A stretch of DNA of 64,000 bases, taken from G965212025 sp965215765. Lineage in GTDB: Bacteria; Pseudomonadota; Gammaproteobacteria; Poriferisulfidales; Oxydemutatoraceae. Location: positions 62,001-126,000 of the forward strand of contig OZ244118.1 of assembly GCA_965215765.1 (NCBI GenBank), read 5' to 3'. Shown here in pieces: positions 44,403-54,919 of this stretch. The position numbers were made by a program, and so were the translations under genes. Under the pieces are notes generated by a model that made no database searches, had not been told where the DNA came from, and saw nothing but the letters and a program-made list of their open reading frames with translations. Positions within the stretch are counted from its first letter, which is position 1. The number at the start of each line of letters is the position of its first letter.

Positions 44403-45689
44403 ATGCCTTTCATGAAGAATGTTTTTACAGTTGTGCTGTTGGCAGTTCCTGCCTTGGCTCAAGCTGAGGGAACTGACAGCGGCGACACCTCTTGGTTGCT
44501 GACGTCGACTGCCCTGGTTTTGTTCATGACCATCCCCGGCTTGTCACTCTTTTACGCCGGCCTGGTCAGAACCAAAAACGTGCTGTCGGTTTTAATGCAG
44601 TGCTTCACGATCACCTGCATTACAACGCTACTCTGGTTTGCGGTCGGCTATAGCCTCACTTTCACGGATGGGGGCGAGTGGAATAGCTTTATCGGTGGGT
44701 TTAGCAAAATATTTTTTGCAGGGGTGGGACACGAAAGCCTTTTCGGCACGATTCCGGAAAGCCTTTTCATCATCTTCCAGATGACTTTCGCCATCATCAC
44801 ACCTGCTCTGATAATTGGTGCCTTTGCAGAAAGAATGCGCTTTTCAGCCGTCCTGCTGTTCACGATTATTTGGTCCTTGCTGGTTTATTTCCCAATAGCA
44901 CACCAAGTCTGGGGTGGCGGCTGGCTCGCTGAAATGGGCTTCCTGGACTTTGCTGGTGGCGCCGTGGTTCACATGACTGCCGGAGTCGGTGCCATCGTCA
45001 CGGCTCTGTTTTTAGGCCCCCGCATAGGTTTCGGAAAATTGAACATGGCACCGCACAACATGGTAATCACCATGACCGGAGCCGGCATGCTTTGGGTCGG
45101 CTGGTTCGGCTTTAACGGCGGTAGCGCCATTGCTGCAAACTCCAGTGCCGGCATGGCGATATTGGTCACCCACATTAGCGCGGCAACGGCTTCCGTTTCC
45201 TGGATGCTTATGGATTGGTGGCGCTTCGGCAAACCAAGCGTGTTGGGCATCGTGACCGGAATGGTAGCAGGGCTTGGCAGCATCACGCCCGCTTCCGGCT
45301 TCGTGGGGCCAATTGGGGCGCTTTTCATTGGCTTAATCGCCGGTATTGTCTGCTTCACGGCAACCAATTTCTTTAAAGAAAAACTGAAAATAGACGATTC
45401 TCTGGACGTGTTTCCAGTACACGGAGTGGGGGGCTTCCTGGGCTTGCTTTTGCTGGCGGTCTTCTCTGCCACAGAGTGGGGAGGCGTAGGTTTTCCCGAA
45501 GGCGGTGGAATCGGCGGGCAATTCAGCATCCAGTTGATTGGAGCCTTGGCAGTGCTGCTATGGACCATTGCGGGAACCTGGCTCACGCTTGTTGCTGTGA
45601 AAACCATTACACCACTACGCGCAAGTGAAACGGAAGAAGTGGAAGGATTGGACACTACGCAACACAGCGAATCCGGATACCATTATTAG
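44403..45689 (+). CDS. amtB: Ammonium transporter AmtB
   Basis: Trimeric ammonium channel. The 428-residue protein has a cleavable signal peptide, eleven membrane helices, DTSWLLTSTALVLFM at its mature start, the twin pore His residues in VVHMTAGVGA and FPVHGVGG, and a short C-terminal tail that binds GlnK. Start ATG 44403 or 44412, neither with a clear ribosome site; 17 bp after glnK. A large 3' copy lies at 47.4 kb. Confidence 0.95.
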   Translation: MPFMKNVFTVVLLAVPALAQAEGTDSGDTSWLLTSTALVLFMTIPGLSLFYAGLVRTKNVLSVLMQCFTITCITTLLWFAVGYSLTFTDGGEWNSFIGGFSKIFFAGVGHESLFGTIPESLFIIFQMTFAIITPALIIGAFAERMRFSAVLLFTIIWSLLVYFPIAHQVWGGGWLAEMGFLDFAGGAVVHMTAGVGAIVTALFLGPRIGFGKLNMAPHNMVITMTGAGMLWVGWFGFNGGSAIAANSSAGMAILVTHISAATASVSWMLMDWWRFGKPSVLGIVTGMVAGLGSITPASGFVGPIGALFIGLIAGIVCFTATNFFKEKLKIDDSLDVFPVHGVGGFLGLLLLAVFSATEWGGVGFPEGGGIGGQFSIQLIGALAVLLWTIAGTWLTLVAVKTITPLRASETEEVEGLDTTQHSESGYHY

Positions 45690-45705
45690 GAAACACTCTC
45701 GTCAA

Positions 45706-45724
45706 ACACAGCCTCTCGCTGTGT
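45706..45724 (+). terminator. Hairpin after amtB (weak terminator candidate)
   Basis: ACACAGC, loop CTCTC, GCTGTGT: a 7-bp stem 17 bp after the amtB stop. No U-tract follows, so it may be a transcript-end stabiliser. An identical hairpin follows the amtB pseudogene (near 48337-48355). Confidence 0.35.
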
Positions 45725-45769
45725 CCCTGAAAGAGGGTGGCGTCATTTCACGCCCATGCTGCAAGGTCT

Positions 45770-45860
45770 GCCCGCCAACACGAAACAGTGCCTGGTTAGC
45801 AGCTTTGCACCAAGAAACCAAAAACTTTCACAGCCAGGGGTCATGACCCATGGTCAACGG
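45770..45860 (+). repeat. Repeat R1, first copy, downstream of amtB
   Basis: A block of about 90 bp (starting gcccgccaacacgaaacag) that recurs near 48404, 48890 and 49376 next to amtB or fumarylacetoacetase-family fragments. It contains a gggtcatgacccatg palindrome. Confidence 0.8.
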
Positions 45861-46017
45861 GCGGGAATGAATCCCGACTGAGATCGAATTCAGGAAACAT
45901 TCTCGTCAAAACCCCTCCGACGCTTGAATCAACTTGATAGTAAATCACTGAGAACTTGTCAAATGAAATCCCTTTTATTGATCCAGAGCTTAGTAAAGGG
46001 AGAAATTAGAGTGAAAA

Positions 46018-46803
46018 ATGCTTTCTTTAGTGGCAAAAAGGCCCTACCCTTACGTCGTGAATAAACCAAATTCTCTCCCTTTTTTTCAGTTCCTGTTGAT
46101 ATTGCTTAGCTTCCCTCTCCTTTTTTCCTCCTGTGAGAAGCTAAAATCCCTCTCGACTGGATTGGAACTAAAAACTGAGATGCAAAAATACAGCTACTCG
46201 ATGGGATCCTTGATAACTTCTGATGTAAAAAAGATAGTGCCCATAATAGATGGGAAAGCCTTTTCAAAAGGAATGGAACACAAATTGAATGAACAAAAGA
46301 CACTCCTCAGTATGAAGGAGATGTTTTCTACTCAAAAAAAGATCAATGAGCAAAAAATGAAGATGCTAGCAAAGCAAAAACAAGCCAAATCAGCCACAAC
46401 AAACACACAAGGAGCAAATAAGAAAATGGATGGAAAAATGTTTTTAGAGGAAAATAAGAAAAAAGCAGGAGTAAAAGTCACTCCCTCCGGACTTCAATAC
46501 AAAGTCGTTCAGGAAGGAACAGGAAAAAGTCCAATCAGTACAGACGTAGTGGAAGTACACTACAAGGGAACACTCATTGACGGAACAGAGTTTGATAGCT
46601 CTTACAAAAGACAAGCCACTGCTTCTTTTCCGCTCAATCGAGTGATTCAAGGCTGGACCGAAGGCCTCCAATTGATGAAAGAAGGAGCCACTTACGAGTT
46701 CTACATTCCATCACAATTGGCTTATGGAGAAAGAGGAGCCGGAAGTTCCATCCCCCCCAATGCCACCCTGATTTTTCAAGTGGAGTTGATTAAAGTAAAA
46801 TAA
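46018..46803 (+). CDS. FKBP-type peptidyl-prolyl isomerase lipoprotein, AT-rich
   Basis: A 261-residue FkpA/Mip-like protein. Lipoprotein signal (FLLILLSFPLLFSSC), an N-terminal helical dimerisation part with YSYSMG and a Lys/Gln-rich helix, then the FKBP domain from about residue 155: VEVHYKGTLIDGTEFDSS, FPLNRVIQGWTEGLQLM, LAYGERGAGSSIPPNATLIFQVELI. Active-site aromatic residues are kept. GTG at 46057 may be the real start, as it begins just before the signal. Its low GC and codon use differ from all neighbours, and it lies between two amtB copies, so it is probably acquired DNA. Confidence 0.88.
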   Translation: MLSLVAKRPYPYVVNKPNSLPFFQFLLILLSFPLLFSSCEKLKSLSTGLELKTEMQKYSYSMGSLITSDVKKIVPIIDGKAFSKGMEHKLNEQKTLLSMKEMFSTQKKINEQKMKMLAKQKQAKSATTNTQGANKKMDGKMFLEENKKKAGVKVTPSGLQYKVVQEGTGKSPISTDVVEVHYKGTLIDGTEFDSSYKRQATASFPLNRVIQGWTEGLQLMKEGATYEFYIPSQLAYGERGAGSSIPPNATLIFQVELIKVK

Positions 46804-46807
46804 AAAA

Positions 46808-47401
46808 CTATTTTTCAGAGACGATATAGGCTACCCAAGCCTGACAATCCTCCCCCTTATTTGTACGAACAAATTTGCCATCCCCTTCTCCGTTCCTATT
46901 CGTCCCTTCCCAGTAAACATGAGTTTTGCGAAACCCCGCCTCTTGCAATAAATCTTTAATCTCCGGCAGGATCCAAAGCCTCCAATCATAAGAAAAAACT
47001 TTTTTTCTTTTCCTTTCACCCTTTCGCTTGAAATGAATATGGAATGAAGCGTTATGAGAGATGGGGTCGAAGTTTTCTTGATCCCAAAAATACGTAAAAT
47101 TTTTGTGTTCCACCTGCTCTTCATTCGGAGCAAAACAATCACTTCCCCCAAAGCAATCTAGAACGAAAATCCCTTTCGAATGCAAAGACCTCAAGCACTG
47201 AGAAAAATATCTCTTCAACTCTTTTCTCTCTTTGAAAATACAATAAGAAAAATTCAAAACAGCAATAATGTCAGCTTTCGGCAGATTTTTTTTCAACACA
47301 TTCGATTGAATGATTCGCACTCGTTTTCTTTGATTGGGTCTGAGACGAGACAAATAGTTTTTCTTTCCATAAATCAAGGGGTTGGGATCAATGTCCACAC
47401 A
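46808..47401 (-). pseudogene. SAM-dependent methyltransferase, N-terminus cut off
   Basis: About 196 residues of a class I methyltransferase: VDIDPNPLIYGKK (end of the AdoMet fold's second strand), ADIIAVLNFSYCIFKER, GIFVLDCFGGSD, and a C-terminal WRLWILPEIKDLL part. Motif I and everything upstream are missing because the sequence changes into amtB at 47401. Convergent with the FKBP gene and of the same AT-rich composition, so the two came in together. Confidence 0.85.
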
Positions 47402-48320
47402 TCATCTTCCAGATGACTTTCGCCATCATCACACCTGCTCTGATAATCGGTGCCTTTGCAGAAAGAATGCGCTTTTCAGCCGTCCTGCTGTTCACGATTA
47501 TTTGGCCCTTGCTGGTTTATTTCCCAATAGCACACCAAGTCTGGGGTGGCGGCTGGCTCGCTGAAATGGGCTTCCTGGACTTTGCTGGTGGTGCCGTGGT
47601 TCACATGACTGCCGGAGTCGGCGCCATCGTCACGGCTCTGTTTTTAGGTCCCCGCACAGGTTTCGGAAAATTGAACATGGCACCGCACAACATGGTAATC
47701 ACCATGACCGGAGCCGGCATGCTTTGGGTCGGCTGGTTCGGCTTTAACGGCGGTAGCGCCATTGCTGCAAACTCCAGTGCCGGCATGGCGATATTGGTCA
47801 CCCACATTAGCGCGGCAACGGCTTCCGTTTCCTGGATGCTTATGGATTGGTGGCGCTTCGGCAAACCAAGCGTGTTGGGCATCGTGACCGGAATGGTAGC
47901 AGGGCTTGGCAGCATCACGCCCGCTTCCGGCTTCGTGGGGCCAATTGGGGCACTTTTCATTGGCTTAATCGCCGTATTGTCTGCTTCACGGCAACCAATT
48001 TCTTTAAAGAAAAACTGAAAATCGACGATTCTCTGGACGTGTTTCCAGTACACGGAGTGGGGGGCTTGCTGGGCTTGCTTTTGCTGGCGGTCTTCTCCGC
48101 CACAGAGTGGGGAGGCGTAGGTTTCCCCGAAGGCGGTGGAATCGGCGGGCAATTCAGCATCCAGTTGATTGGAGCCTTGGCAGTGCTGCTATGGACCATT
48201 GCGGGAACCTGGCTCACGCTTGTTGCTGTGAAAACCATTACACCACTACGCGCAAGTGAAACGGAAGAAGTGGAAGGATTGGACACTACGCAACACAGCG
48301 AATCCGGATACCATTATTAG
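47402..48320 (+). pseudogene. Second copy of amtB, 5'-truncated and frameshifted
   Basis: Starts at the amtB codons IIFQMTFAI and follows the gene to its stop and trailer with very few changes. One G is missing near 47972 (gccgtattg for gccggtattg), which shifts the frame. The high identity to the intact gene shows it is recent. Confidence 0.93.
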
Positions 48321-48335
48321 GAAACACTCTCGTCA

Positions 48336-49628
48336 AACACAGCCTCTCGCTGTGTCCCTGAAAGAGGGTGGCGTCATTTCACGCCCATGCTGCAAGGTCT
48401 GCCTGCCAGCACGAAACAGTGCCTGGCTAGCAGCTTTGCACCAAGAAGCCAAAAACTTTCACAGCCAAGGGTCATGACCCATGACCCATGGTCAACTGGG
48501 GTCAGGAATTAATCCCGCCTGACACTGCTGTCCATAGCCGCGCTTCCTGTAAATCTTCAGGTCTGACTTTTCTGGCTTTGTGACCCGTAGTGAGGCCGTG
48601 GGTCAGGGTTTCGGCTGCCAGGCTGAGAGCCGAGGCTATTCTGTTTTTATGCAGTCGTGGCGGGAGCTTGAACCACGCGATTCCTCAGCGTCCCCAATTT
48701 TTCAATTTCGCACTCCACGACGTCCCCGGGTCGCAAGTACTCTGGGGGAGTCCTGGTGTAACCGACACCCGCCGGGGTTCCGGTCGCAATGATATCCCCG
48801 GCCTCCACTGCCGGGCTTTTTGAAAGCACCGAGATGACGGTCGCCACGCTGAATATTTGAGAGTCGGTATTCGCAAATTGCTTGAGTTGCCCGCCAACAC
48901 GAAACAGTGCTTGGCTAGCAGCCTTGCACCAAGAAGCCAAAAACTTTCACAGCCTGGGGTCATGACCCATAACCCCTGGTCAACGAGAGTCAGGAATGAA
49001 TCCTGGCTGACACTGCTGACCACCGCCGTGCTTCCTGTAAATCTTCAGGTCGACTTTTCTGGCTTTGTGACCCGTGGTAAGGCCGTGGGTCAGGGTTTCG
49101 GCTGCCAGGCTGAGAGCCGAGGCTATTCTGTTTTTATGCGGTCGCGGCTGGAGCTTGAACCACGCGATTCCTCAGCGTCCCCAATTTTTCAATTTCGCAC
49201 TCCACGACGTCTCCGGGTCGCAAGTACTCTGGGGGAGTCCTGGTATAACCGACATCCGCCGGGGTTCCGGTCGCAATGATATCCCCGGCCTCCACTGCGG
49301 GGCTTTTTGAAAGCGCCGAGATGACGGTCGCCACGCTGAATATTTGAGAGTCGGTATTCGCAAATTGCTTGAGTTGCCCGCCAACACGAAACAGTGCCTG
49401 GTTAGCAGCTTTGCACCGGGAAACCTAAAACTTTCACAGCCATGGGTCATGACCCATAACCCATGATCCATAACCCGTGGTCAACGGCGATGAATCCTGG
49501 CTGACACTGCTGACCACCGCCGCGCTTCCTGTAAATCTTCAGGTCTGACTTTTCTGGCTTTGTGACCCGTGGTGAGGCCGTGGGTCAGGGTTTCGGCTGC
49601 CAGGCTGAGAGCCGAGGCTATTCTGTTT
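48336..49628 (+). repeat. Tandem units of about 490 bp: R1 block, 100-bp spacer and FAH 3' end
   Basis: Two extra 3' copies of the downstream fumarylacetoacetase-family gene (minus strand; ends at 48647 and 49134, each about 246 bp back to the ANTDSQIF codons) alternate with repeat R1 and with a spacer that includes ttgtgacccgtrgtgaggccg. The intact gene's stop is at 49629, so the steps are 487 and 495 bp. The fragment frames join R1 sequence and have no proper start. Confidence 0.9.
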
Positions 49629-50531
49629 TTATGCGGTCGTGGCGGGAGCTTGAACCACGCGATTCCTCAGCGTCCCCAATTTTTCAATTTCGCACTCCAC
49701 GACGTCCCCGGGTCGCAAGTACTCTGGGGGAGTCCTGGTGTAACCGACACCCGCCGGGGTTCCGGTCGCAATGATATCCCCGGCCTCCACTGCCGGGCTT
49801 TTTGAAAGCACCGAGATGACGGTCGCCACGCTGAATATTTGAGAGTCGGTATTCGCAAATTGCTTGAGTTGCCCGTTCACGCGCGAAGCAATATCCAGGT
49901 TTTGAGGGTCAGGAATTTCATCCCTGCTGACAATACATGGCCCCATGGGACATGCGTTCGGAAGGCTTTTCCCCAGGTAGAACTGGCGATGACGTTTTTG
50001 CAGATCGCGGGCGCTGATGTCGTTAATGATCGTGTAGCCGAAAACGTGGTCGAGTGCTTTTTCGGGAGATATTTTGTGCCCGGGTACGCCGATGATTACC
50101 CCGAGCTCCACTTCCCAGTCCATTTTGAGGGAAATATCCGGATCACAGGGAATCTCGTCTTCCGGACCGCAAACGCAGCTGGCAGCTTTGCTGAACATGA
50201 TGGGTGCAGATAGCGGGTCTTGCCTCAGAGCAGTCCCTGCAGTTTCAGTAATGTGGTCACGGTAGTTCCAGCCCATGCAGACAATGTTTTTTCGCGGTCG
50301 GGGAATGGGCGGCAAGAGGCGTACTTTTGCAAGCGGCAAACGGGTTTCATCATCCGCTTGATCCAGAAAATTCCGGAGTTCATCCAGCCCTCTTTCTCCC
50401 GCGCAAATCAAGCTCAACATGTCCGGGTAACGCGCCTGCCAGCGGTCACTTAAAGCAGGCAAGCGAACGAAATCCGCGTCCAGTACTCCGATGTGGATTT
50501 CCTCGGCAAGGCGGCAACTAATCAATTTCAT
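49629..50531 (-). CDS. Fumarylacetoacetate hydrolase-family protein
   Basis: A 300-residue FAH-family enzyme. The C-terminal fold shows VCMGWNYRDHI, APIMFSKAASCVCGPEDEI, the metal-binding Glu pair in DWEVELGVIIG, YTIINDISARDLQ, and GDIIATGTPAGVG. This subgroup acts on acylpyruvates or 2-keto-4-pentenoate-like substrates; the exact one cannot be told. Divergent from the efflux adaptor gene. Its 3' third is the source of the repeats to its left. Confidence 0.9.
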   Translation of the reverse strand: MKLISCRLAEEIHIGVLDADFVRLPALSDRWQARYPDMLSLICAGERGLDELRNFLDQADDETRLPLAKVRLLPPIPRPRKNIVCMGWNYRDHITETAGTALRQDPLSAPIMFSKAASCVCGPEDEIPCDPDISLKMDWEVELGVIIGVPGHKISPEKALDHVFGYTIINDISARDLQKRHRQFYLGKSLPNACPMGPCIVSRDEIPDPQNLDIASRVNGQLKQFANTDSQIFSVATVISVLSKSPAVEAGDIIATGTPAGVGYTRTPPEYLRPGDVVECEIEKLGTLRNRVVQAPATTA

Positions 50532-50679
50532 AGGCGGAATTTTATACTCGTATCACCCATGCCCCGGAGTGGAGCCACGGCTTTTCATCACCCCAAAGGC
50601 AGACGTCGTTCGCCATAAGTTTTGAGCAAATCAGGGTATCATAAGACGGTATGTCAAGCTGCCCTGACTTCTCATAGTT

Positions 50680-51738
50680 ATGCTGTCCCGACCCATTCTC
50701 TTAACCTTGTCTCTGGTGCTTGCGTGTACCACAAACGCTCAGGCACAAGCTCAAAAGCCTTCATTTCCGACTGTCGTAGTCAGCAAAGTCACTGAAGCCT
50801 TTTTGCGTAAAACCTTGTGGTTCAACGCGACCGTCGTCAGCCAGAATGACGCAACCTTGTCTTCCGAAAGCGACGCGCGAATATTGGCAATCGCAGAGGT
50901 CGGAGATCGCTTTGTCGCAGGACAAACCGTCGCAACACTTCATGACCCCCTGCTTCAGCGCGATCTGAAGGAACATCGCGCCACTGTTGCCAGTCAGCAG
51001 TATCGAATTGATTTCTTGAAAAATGAAACGGAGCGTTTGCGGAAACTGGCGAAGAAAAACAATGCCTCAATCAACAGGCTGGAAGAAGTGCAAGCCGATC
51101 TCGGTTCCTCTACCAGCATGAAAGAGGCCGCTCAGGCTCGCGTTTTGCGAACGCTGGAAATCGTACGCCAACTGACAATCGTCACCCCCTTTTCCGGTAT
51201 CGTGACAAACCGCATGGCAGAACTTGGCGAGTGGGTCAAAGCCGGGTCGCAGCTGGTGGAGATCGTGGATCTGCAAAACCCGGAAATCCAGGCGTGGCTA
51301 CCTTTTCATGTCTTGCCTTACGTTGCAGAAGGGGCTCAATTGGCAATCAAATGGCAAGAACAGAAACGTACCGCCACGGTGCGCGCCATCATTCCGGTTG
51401 GCTCCGAAAAATCACGCCTCTTTGAAATCCGCATGGATCCCGGAGCAGCTCCTGTACACATCGGCGAGCTGGTGCAGGTGGAAGTTCCGGTCGAAGCGCC
51501 GCGGCAAGTACTCATCGTGCCAGAAGATGCGTTGGTTATTCGCCATGACGGCATTACGGTGTTTGCTGTGGACGAGAACATGAAAGCGCGGCGGGTGGCG
51601 GTTACTCCCGGCTTGTCGGACGGAAATGGCAACGTTGAAGTAACAGGAGCCCTGCAAGCTGGAAACACAGTGGTAATTCGTGGTGGCGAACGGTTGCGTA
51701 GTGGTCTCCAGGTCAGCTTGCAGAAGTCAGCACCCTGA
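50680..51738 (+). CDS. RND efflux periplasmic adaptor subunit
   Basis: Membrane-fusion protein of 352 residues: signal peptide (about 1-23), lipoyl-like half (DARILAIAEVGDRFVAGQTVATLHDPLL), a short coiled-coil hairpin (EHRATVASQQYRIDFLKNE type), then the second lipoyl half (VTPFSGIVTNRMAELGEWVKAG), beta-barrel and membrane-proximal domains. It links the RND pump to an outer-membrane channel; none is encoded here. The stop overlaps the start of the permease. Confidence 0.92.
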   Translation: MLSRPILLTLSLVLACTTNAQAQAQKPSFPTVVVSKVTEAFLRKTLWFNATVVSQNDATLSSESDARILAIAEVGDRFVAGQTVATLHDPLLQRDLKEHRATVASQQYRIDFLKNETERLRKLAKKNNASINRLEEVQADLGSSTSMKEAAQARVLRTLEIVRQLTIVTPFSGIVTNRMAELGEWVKAGSQLVEIVDLQNPEIQAWLPFHVLPYVAEGAQLAIKWQEQKRTATVRAIIPVGSEKSRLFEIRMDPGAAPVHIGELVQVEVPVEAPRQVLIVPEDALVIRHDGITVFAVDENMKARRVAVTPGLSDGNGNVEVTGALQAGNTVVIRGGERLRSGLQVSLQKSAP

Positions 51739-54700
51739 ACGCAACAAGAGCAGTCCTCGAAAATCCTGTTGCAGGATATGTAGTCATCATCCTGCTTGTG
51801 ATTTTCGGTGTCATCATGGCATTGAGCCTGCCGATACAACTGACGCCGGATCTTCAGAAGCCGGAAATATCCATTACCACCAATTGGCGTTCTGCCACTC
51901 CCGAAGAGGTGGAATCAGAAATTATCGAGCCCCAGGAAAGTGCTTTGAAAGGATTGTCTGGCGTGGAAAGTATGCTTTCCGAGGCGAGTTTTGGCTCGGC
52001 CGTCGTCAGGCTGACTTTTGAGCTTGAGCACAACCTCGAACGCGGACTCATCGATGTGCTGAATCGCCTGAACAGCGTCTCTTCCTACCCTTTTGACGCA
52101 GACGAACCCATTCTGAACACCGTAGGGGAAAGCACTCGGCCTATCGCCTGGTTCCTGGTTACCCCGCTCCCCGGCAACACCAGAGACATTGAAAGCTATC
52201 GCCGTTTTATTGAGGACAATCTCAAAGAGCCTATCGAACGTATTTCAGGGATCTCCCTTTCCGAAGTGAGAGGAGGCCTCGACCAGGAAATACAGGTAGT
52301 CATAGACCCCCATAAGGCTGCGAATTACCGGGTTCTGGCACCGGAAGCCATGCTGAAAGTTGCAAAAAACGAAAACGCTTCCGGCGGCTTGAAAGACTCA
52401 GGAAAGCGCAGCTACACCATCCGCTACAGCGGCGAGCTTAAACCCGCCAAGCTTGATTCCATGATCTTGAAATGGCAGGAAGGCCAGGCCATCAGGTTGC
52501 GCGATGTGGCAAAAGTCAAACCCACTTTTGCTGATCGCAAAAGCTTTGTAATGACCAACGAAGGCCGCTCCATTGCTTTGAACGCCTACCGTGAACCAAA
52601 CGTCAACGTAATTCAGGTCATGCAGCATCTGAAAAACAAGGTTCAGGAAATTAATGAAAATGTTTTGCGTCCTGCTGGCTTGGTCATTGACCAGGCTTAC
52701 GATGAAACCATTTACATCGATAATGCGATGGAACTGCTGGCCAGCAACCTTTTACTCGGAATTTTGCTGGCAATCAGCGTGCTTTGGCTGTTCATGCGGA
52801 ACATCCGGTCGACTTTGATTGTTTCTCTCAGCGTACCTCTGTCATTGTTTACGGCCTTGATTGTTTTGGAACTGGGCGGGCGGACGCTGAATGTCATTTC
52901 TCTGGCAGCACTCGCCTTTGCCGTTGGTATGGTGCTGGATTCTTCCATTATCGCCATAGAAAACATTTCGCGACTGCGCGCGAGCGGACGTTCCATATTT
53001 GATTCCGCGCTTCAGGGCGTCGCTCAGGTTCAAGGGGCACTGATCGCATCCACGATCACTACCGTGGCGATTTTCCTGCCCATTGTTTTGCTGAAAGGAG
53101 AAGCAGGGAAACTGTTTGGAGATTTGGCAATCGGGTTGTCGACTGCCATTCTCGCTTCCTTGTTCGCCTCCCTGATCATCGTCCCCGGCATGTCCAACCG
53201 TTGGTTTGGAAAAACCTCGGTCAGGGATCCATTTGAAAAAATCTGGGAGAAACTGACCATCGGGATCATGCGATTTACAAATGGCCGAAAGCGGCGGGTT
53301 GTCATCGTGACGGTTCTGCTTTTGGTTCCCTCGGTAATGACTTACACCTGGCTTCCCAAAGCAGACTACTTGCCGTCCGGAAACCGCGATCTCGTCTTCG
53401 GCTACGTGCTGTCACCACCCGGGACGAATCTTGAGACCATGGAAAAGGAAATGGGAGAGACCGTGATCCGCAAAATCAAGCCGTATCTTTCAGGTGAAGC
53501 CGAACCGAAAATAGAGCGCTATTTTTTCGTCGCTTTTCCGTCAGGCGCTTTCATCGGGGCGCGTGCCGTTGACCCCGAAAAAACCGCACAACTGGTTCCG
53601 CTCGTCAACGAAATATTTGCTGATTTTCCCGATACTCTGGCATTTGCACGACGCGCTTCCTTGTTTAGCCAGGGAAACACTCGAGCCATAGACATTAATC
53701 TGCGTAGTCGCGATATTGATGCCCTCCTCGCAGCGGGGCGAGCGGGATATGGCGTGGTTCAACAGGTTTTGCCTGGCGCAAGAGTTCGCCCGCGACCAGG
53801 CCTGGAGCTCGCCTCTCCACAATTGCTGGTGACACCGCAGGAAGAGCGCATTGCTGAAGTCGGCTGGGATCGGGAAAGGGTCGGAATGCTGATTCGTTCT
53901 CTGGGTGAAGGACAATACATCACCGATTACTTCGATGGCGACAGAAAACTAAATGTGGTCAGCCGGATTAAAAACTGGGACACACTTGAAGAAATGCAGG
54001 CACTCCCTTTCTGGACTCCCGAAGGGGGTGCCGTACCGCTGGGTGAACTGGTTCATGTTGAACGCAATGCTGGCCCCAGCAACATTCGCCGACTTGACCG
54101 CCGTCGGACGATTACTCTGGAAGTCATCGCCCCGCAACAACTGTCTTTGGAAGAAACCCTGGAAACGATTAAAAGCAAGGTGGAACCAGTGCTACGCCCT
54201 ATACTGCCTCCGGATGGGCAAGTATCCTACGGGGGAGGTGCCGACAAGCTGACCGAAGCGTTGAGCAGCCTGAGTGCCACTTTCATTCTGGCTGTTGTGG
54301 TTCTATACCTGTTGATTTCTGTGTTGTTTCGTTCCTTTACTGACAGCATTTTGATGTTGCTGAGCTTGCCTCTTGCGACCGTGGGCGGGGTATTGTTTTT
54401 GCGCTGGGTCAACCTTTTTACGTTTCAGGCAATGGACATTCTGACCATGATCGGCTTTGTCATTCTTTTGGGTTTGGTCGTGAACAACGCCATCCTGCTC
54501 GTTCATCAAACCCGGCAGGCAGAGCGCAACGGCTTGAACAGAGATGATGCGGTTCGCCAAGCGGTTCGTTTGCGCCTGCGCCCCATCATGATGAGTACGC
54601 TGACCAGCCTCTTCGGCATGCTTCCCCTGTTGCTTGTACCCGGCTCCGGATCAGAACTGTATCGGGGTATGTCCGCTGTCATTGTCGGGGGGCTGTCGGT

Positions 54701-54800
54701 CAGCACCGTGTTCACTTTGATTCTGCTTCCTGCCATGTTGAGATTTGGCAACGCCCCGGCAAGACAAAACAGCGTGGAAGTCGGCGGCACGAGTCTGTGA
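51735..54800 (+). CDS. RND efflux permease (AcrB/HAE1-like), likely CTG start
   Basis: Proton-driven inner-membrane pump of about 1021 residues with twelve membrane helices and two large periplasmic loops. TM4 reads VGMVLDSSIIAIENI, with one Asp of the proton relay. The first ATG or GTG in frame (GTG 51798) falls within TM1. The only codon that gives the normal N-terminus (LNATRAVLENPVAGYVV) is CTG 51735, which overlaps the adaptor stop as CTGA, in line with translational coupling. An upstream in-frame TAG excludes a longer protein. Confidence 0.9.
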   Translation: MNATRAVLENPVAGYVVIILLVIFGVIMALSLPIQLTPDLQKPEISITTNWRSATPEEVESEIIEPQESALKGLSGVESMLSEASFGSAVVRLTFELEHNLERGLIDVLNRLNSVSSYPFDADEPILNTVGESTRPIAWFLVTPLPGNTRDIESYRRFIEDNLKEPIERISGISLSEVRGGLDQEIQVVIDPHKAANYRVLAPEAMLKVAKNENASGGLKDSGKRSYTIRYSGELKPAKLDSMILKWQEGQAIRLRDVAKVKPTFADRKSFVMTNEGRSIALNAYREPNVNVIQVMQHLKNKVQEINENVLRPAGLVIDQAYDETIYIDNAMELLASNLLLGILLAISVLWLFMRNIRSTLIVSLSVPLSLFTALIVLELGGRTLNVISLAALAFAVGMVLDSSIIAIENISRLRASGRSIFDSALQGVAQVQGALIASTITTVAIFLPIVLLKGEAGKLFGDLAIGLSTAILASLFASLIIVPGMSNRWFGKTSVRDPFEKIWEKLTIGIMRFTNGRKRRVVIVTVLLLVPSVMTYTWLPKADYLPSGNRDLVFGYVLSPPGTNLETMEKEMGETVIRKIKPYLSGEAEPKIERYFFVAFPSGAFIGARAVDPEKTAQLVPLVNEIFADFPDTLAFARRASLFSQGNTRAIDINLRSRDIDALLAAGRAGYGVVQQVLPGARVRPRPGLELASPQLLVTPQEERIAEVGWDRERVGMLIRSLGEGQYITDYFDGDRKLNVVSRIKNWDTLEEMQALPFWTPEGGAVPLGELVHVERNAGPSNIRRLDRRRTITLEVIAPQQLSLEETLETIKSKVEPVLRPILPPDGQVSYGGGADKLTEALSSLSATFILAVVVLYLLISVLFRSFTDSILMLLSLPLATVGGVLFLRWVNLFTFQAMDILTMIGFVILLGLVVNNAILLVHQTRQAERNGLNRDDAVRQAVRLRLRPIMMSTLTSLFGMLPLLLVPGSGSELYRGMSAVIVGGLSVSTVFTLILLPAMLRFGNAPARQNSVEVGGTSL

Positions 54801-54919
54801 CGAGGTCTGGCTTATGTCTTCAATCGGCCGAAAGCTATCCAACGGCAGTGTGCCAGCAAGCGATCTTAAGGATCGGTCAGAGATGGTGAAATGAAGACGC
54901 AGCCCCCGGAGACAAAGCA
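54801..54919 (+). other. Short spacer with a 26-codon remnant frame
   Basis: ATG 54814 to the TGA at 54892 encodes a peptide ending ASDLKDRSEMVK. It could be the tail of a lost antitoxin in front of the AbiEii-like gene, but there is no homology I can name. Confidence 0.25.
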
